Source: Firmicutes bacterium CAG:646 (GTDB lineage Bacteria; Bacillota; Clostridia; Lachnospirales; Lachnospiraceae). From it: DNA of 7,413 bases. Below the pieces are notes generated by a model. That model searched no databases and was not told where the DNA came from. It worked only from the letters and a program-made list of their open reading frames with translations. Where the stretch lies: assembly GCA_000432335.1 (NCBI GenBank), contig HF995385.1, forward strand, positions 24,396 through 31,808, written 5' to 3'. Below, one piece after another: positions 6,812-7,413 of the stretch (position 1 is the first letter of the stretch; every line of letters starts with the position of its first letter). The position numbers were made by a program, and so were the translations under genes.

Positions 6812-6845
6812 CTGCTTATGCAATTTTTCGAAATAGGCTTATAGA

Positions 6846-6914
6846 AAAAGCGGAGCTGTCGCATGGAATGTATATCCAGAATATGTATACATTTTATGCG
6901 GCAGCTCGACTTTT
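6846..6914. terminator. Bidirectional terminator between the dehydrogenase and aroA
   Basis: A 23-bp hairpin pairs 6853-6875 with 6885-6907 around a 9-nt loop; a few pairs are G-T wobbles, including GG (6865-6866) against TT (6894-6895). AAAAG (6846-6850) and CTTTT (6910-6914) flank it and can extend the stem past a small bulge, supplying a T tail on both strands. It sits between convergent genes and overlaps the last two bases of the aroA stop codon, so it can serve both. Confidence 0.85.
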
Positions 6915-7413
6915 AATGCATCAATTCTCTCAAATCTTTATAGAAGCCCGGATAGGAGATGTTCACACAGTCTGCCCGCAGTAGTTGTGTGGTTCCTTCG
7001 GCGGCGAGGCCTGCAATGGCAAAGGACATGGCGATGCGGTGATCCAGTCTGCTGTCGATGGAGGCGCCTTGTAAGGGGGCGCCTCCGTGGATGATCATAC
7101 CATCCGAAGTTTCCTCTACGTTTCCTCCCATGGCAGTGAGTTCTTCTACCAGGATGCCAAGGCGGTTGGATTCTTTTACTTTTAGTTCTTCCGCATTGCG
7201 GATCACAGTGGTCCCTTTTGCATAAGCGGCCAATACGGCGATCACGGGAATTTCATCAATCAGGGCGGGAATCAGTTCTCCTTCGATTACCGTTCCGTGA
7301 AGGGTGCTGTGGCGAACCAGAAGATCGGCCACCGGCTCTCCTCCTGCCGTAGAATGATTCATAAGCTGAATGTCTGCTCCCATAGCTTTGCATACGCGAA
7401 GGATGCCATCTCT
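6913..7413 (-). CDS. aroA: 3-phosphoshikimate 1-carboxyvinyltransferase (EPSP synthase), C-terminal part
   Basis: EPSP synthase joins shikimate-3-phosphate and phosphoenolpyruvate in the sixth step of the shikimate pathway to phenylalanine, tyrosine and tryptophan. The window holds the last 166 codons plus TAA (6913-6915 on the minus strand). The frame stays open to the right edge, where RDGILRVCKAMGADI is already EPSP synthase sequence, so the methionine at 7383 is internal and the true start lies outside. Family enzymes are about 420-440 residues, so roughly the C-terminal 40% is present. Hallmarks: EPVADL, LIDEIPVIAVLAA (catalytic Asp), EELKVKESNRL, DHRIAMSFAIAG (substrate-binding Arg) and the terminal NISYPGFYKDL. 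It converges on the dehydrogenase. Its base composition resembles pheT more than the neighbouring module. Promoter, start and EPSP synthase class cannot be judged from this fragment. Confidence 0.96.
   Translation of the reverse strand, partial: RDGILRVCKAMGADIQLMNHSTAGGEPVADLLVRHSTLHGTVIEGELIPALIDEIPVIAVLAAYAKGTTVIRNAEELKVKESNRLGILVEELTAMGGNVEETSDGMIIHGGAPLQGASIDSRLDHRIAMSFAIAGLAAEGTTQLLRADCVNISYPGFYKDLRELMH

Noticed and set aside
7381..7383. Methionine at 7383 as the start of a short minus-strand gene
   Set aside because: The frame continues to the window edge with EPSP synthase sequence (RDGILRVCKA), so this is an internal methionine of a gene cut by the window.
1..7413. CRISPR array, defence system, prophage or mobile element
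   Set aside because: No regularly spaced direct repeats, no transposase, integrase or recombinase motifs and no defence-type domains appear. All long frames are accounted for by housekeeping or sugar-metabolism families.

Overview
The window looks like chromosomal DNA from a low-to-moderate-GC Gram-positive, most likely a Clostridia (Lachnospiraceae-type) bacterium. The evidence is a T-box leader upstream of the phenylalanyl-tRNA synthetase genes, strong AGGAGG-type ribosome binding sites, hairpin-plus-T terminators after every transcription unit, and protein sequences typical of that group. The taxonomic placement is inference, not a measured match.

Layout. Bases 1-99 hold the 3' end of a T-box riboswitch: stem III, the conserved T-box sequence and the terminator. 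It controls a forward operon of pheS (130-1161), pheT (1175-3592) and a histidine-phosphatase-superfamily gene (3633-4283), closed by a hairpin terminator at 4291-4356. Next come two separate forward units. A ROK-family transcriptional regulator (4453-5580) has an extended -10 promoter, a palindromic candidate operator and its own terminator. A zinc-dependent sorbitol/xylitol-type polyol dehydrogenase (5756-6811) has a near-consensus promoter (TTGACA-17-TATTAT). A 23-bp hairpin (6853-6907) then separates the dehydrogenase from the convergent 3' end of aroA (EPSP synthase), which runs off the right edge on the minus strand.

How it fits together. The left operon makes both subunits of PheRS and is expected to be induced when uncharged tRNA-Phe accumulates. 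The right-hand gene belongs to the shikimate pathway that supplies phenylalanine precursors. Between these two housekeeping loci, the regulator and dehydrogenase form a small, more A+T-rich sugar/polyol module, probably a local regulator and its target. The outer hairpins on either side of it share an arm sequence.

I found no CRISPR array, tRNA, rRNA, transposase or integrase, and no convincing undescribed multi-gene system. The items most worth a second look are the candidate ROK operator and its degenerate copy over the dehydrogenase -10 box, and the compositional and flanking-hairpin signature of the regulator-dehydrogenase module.
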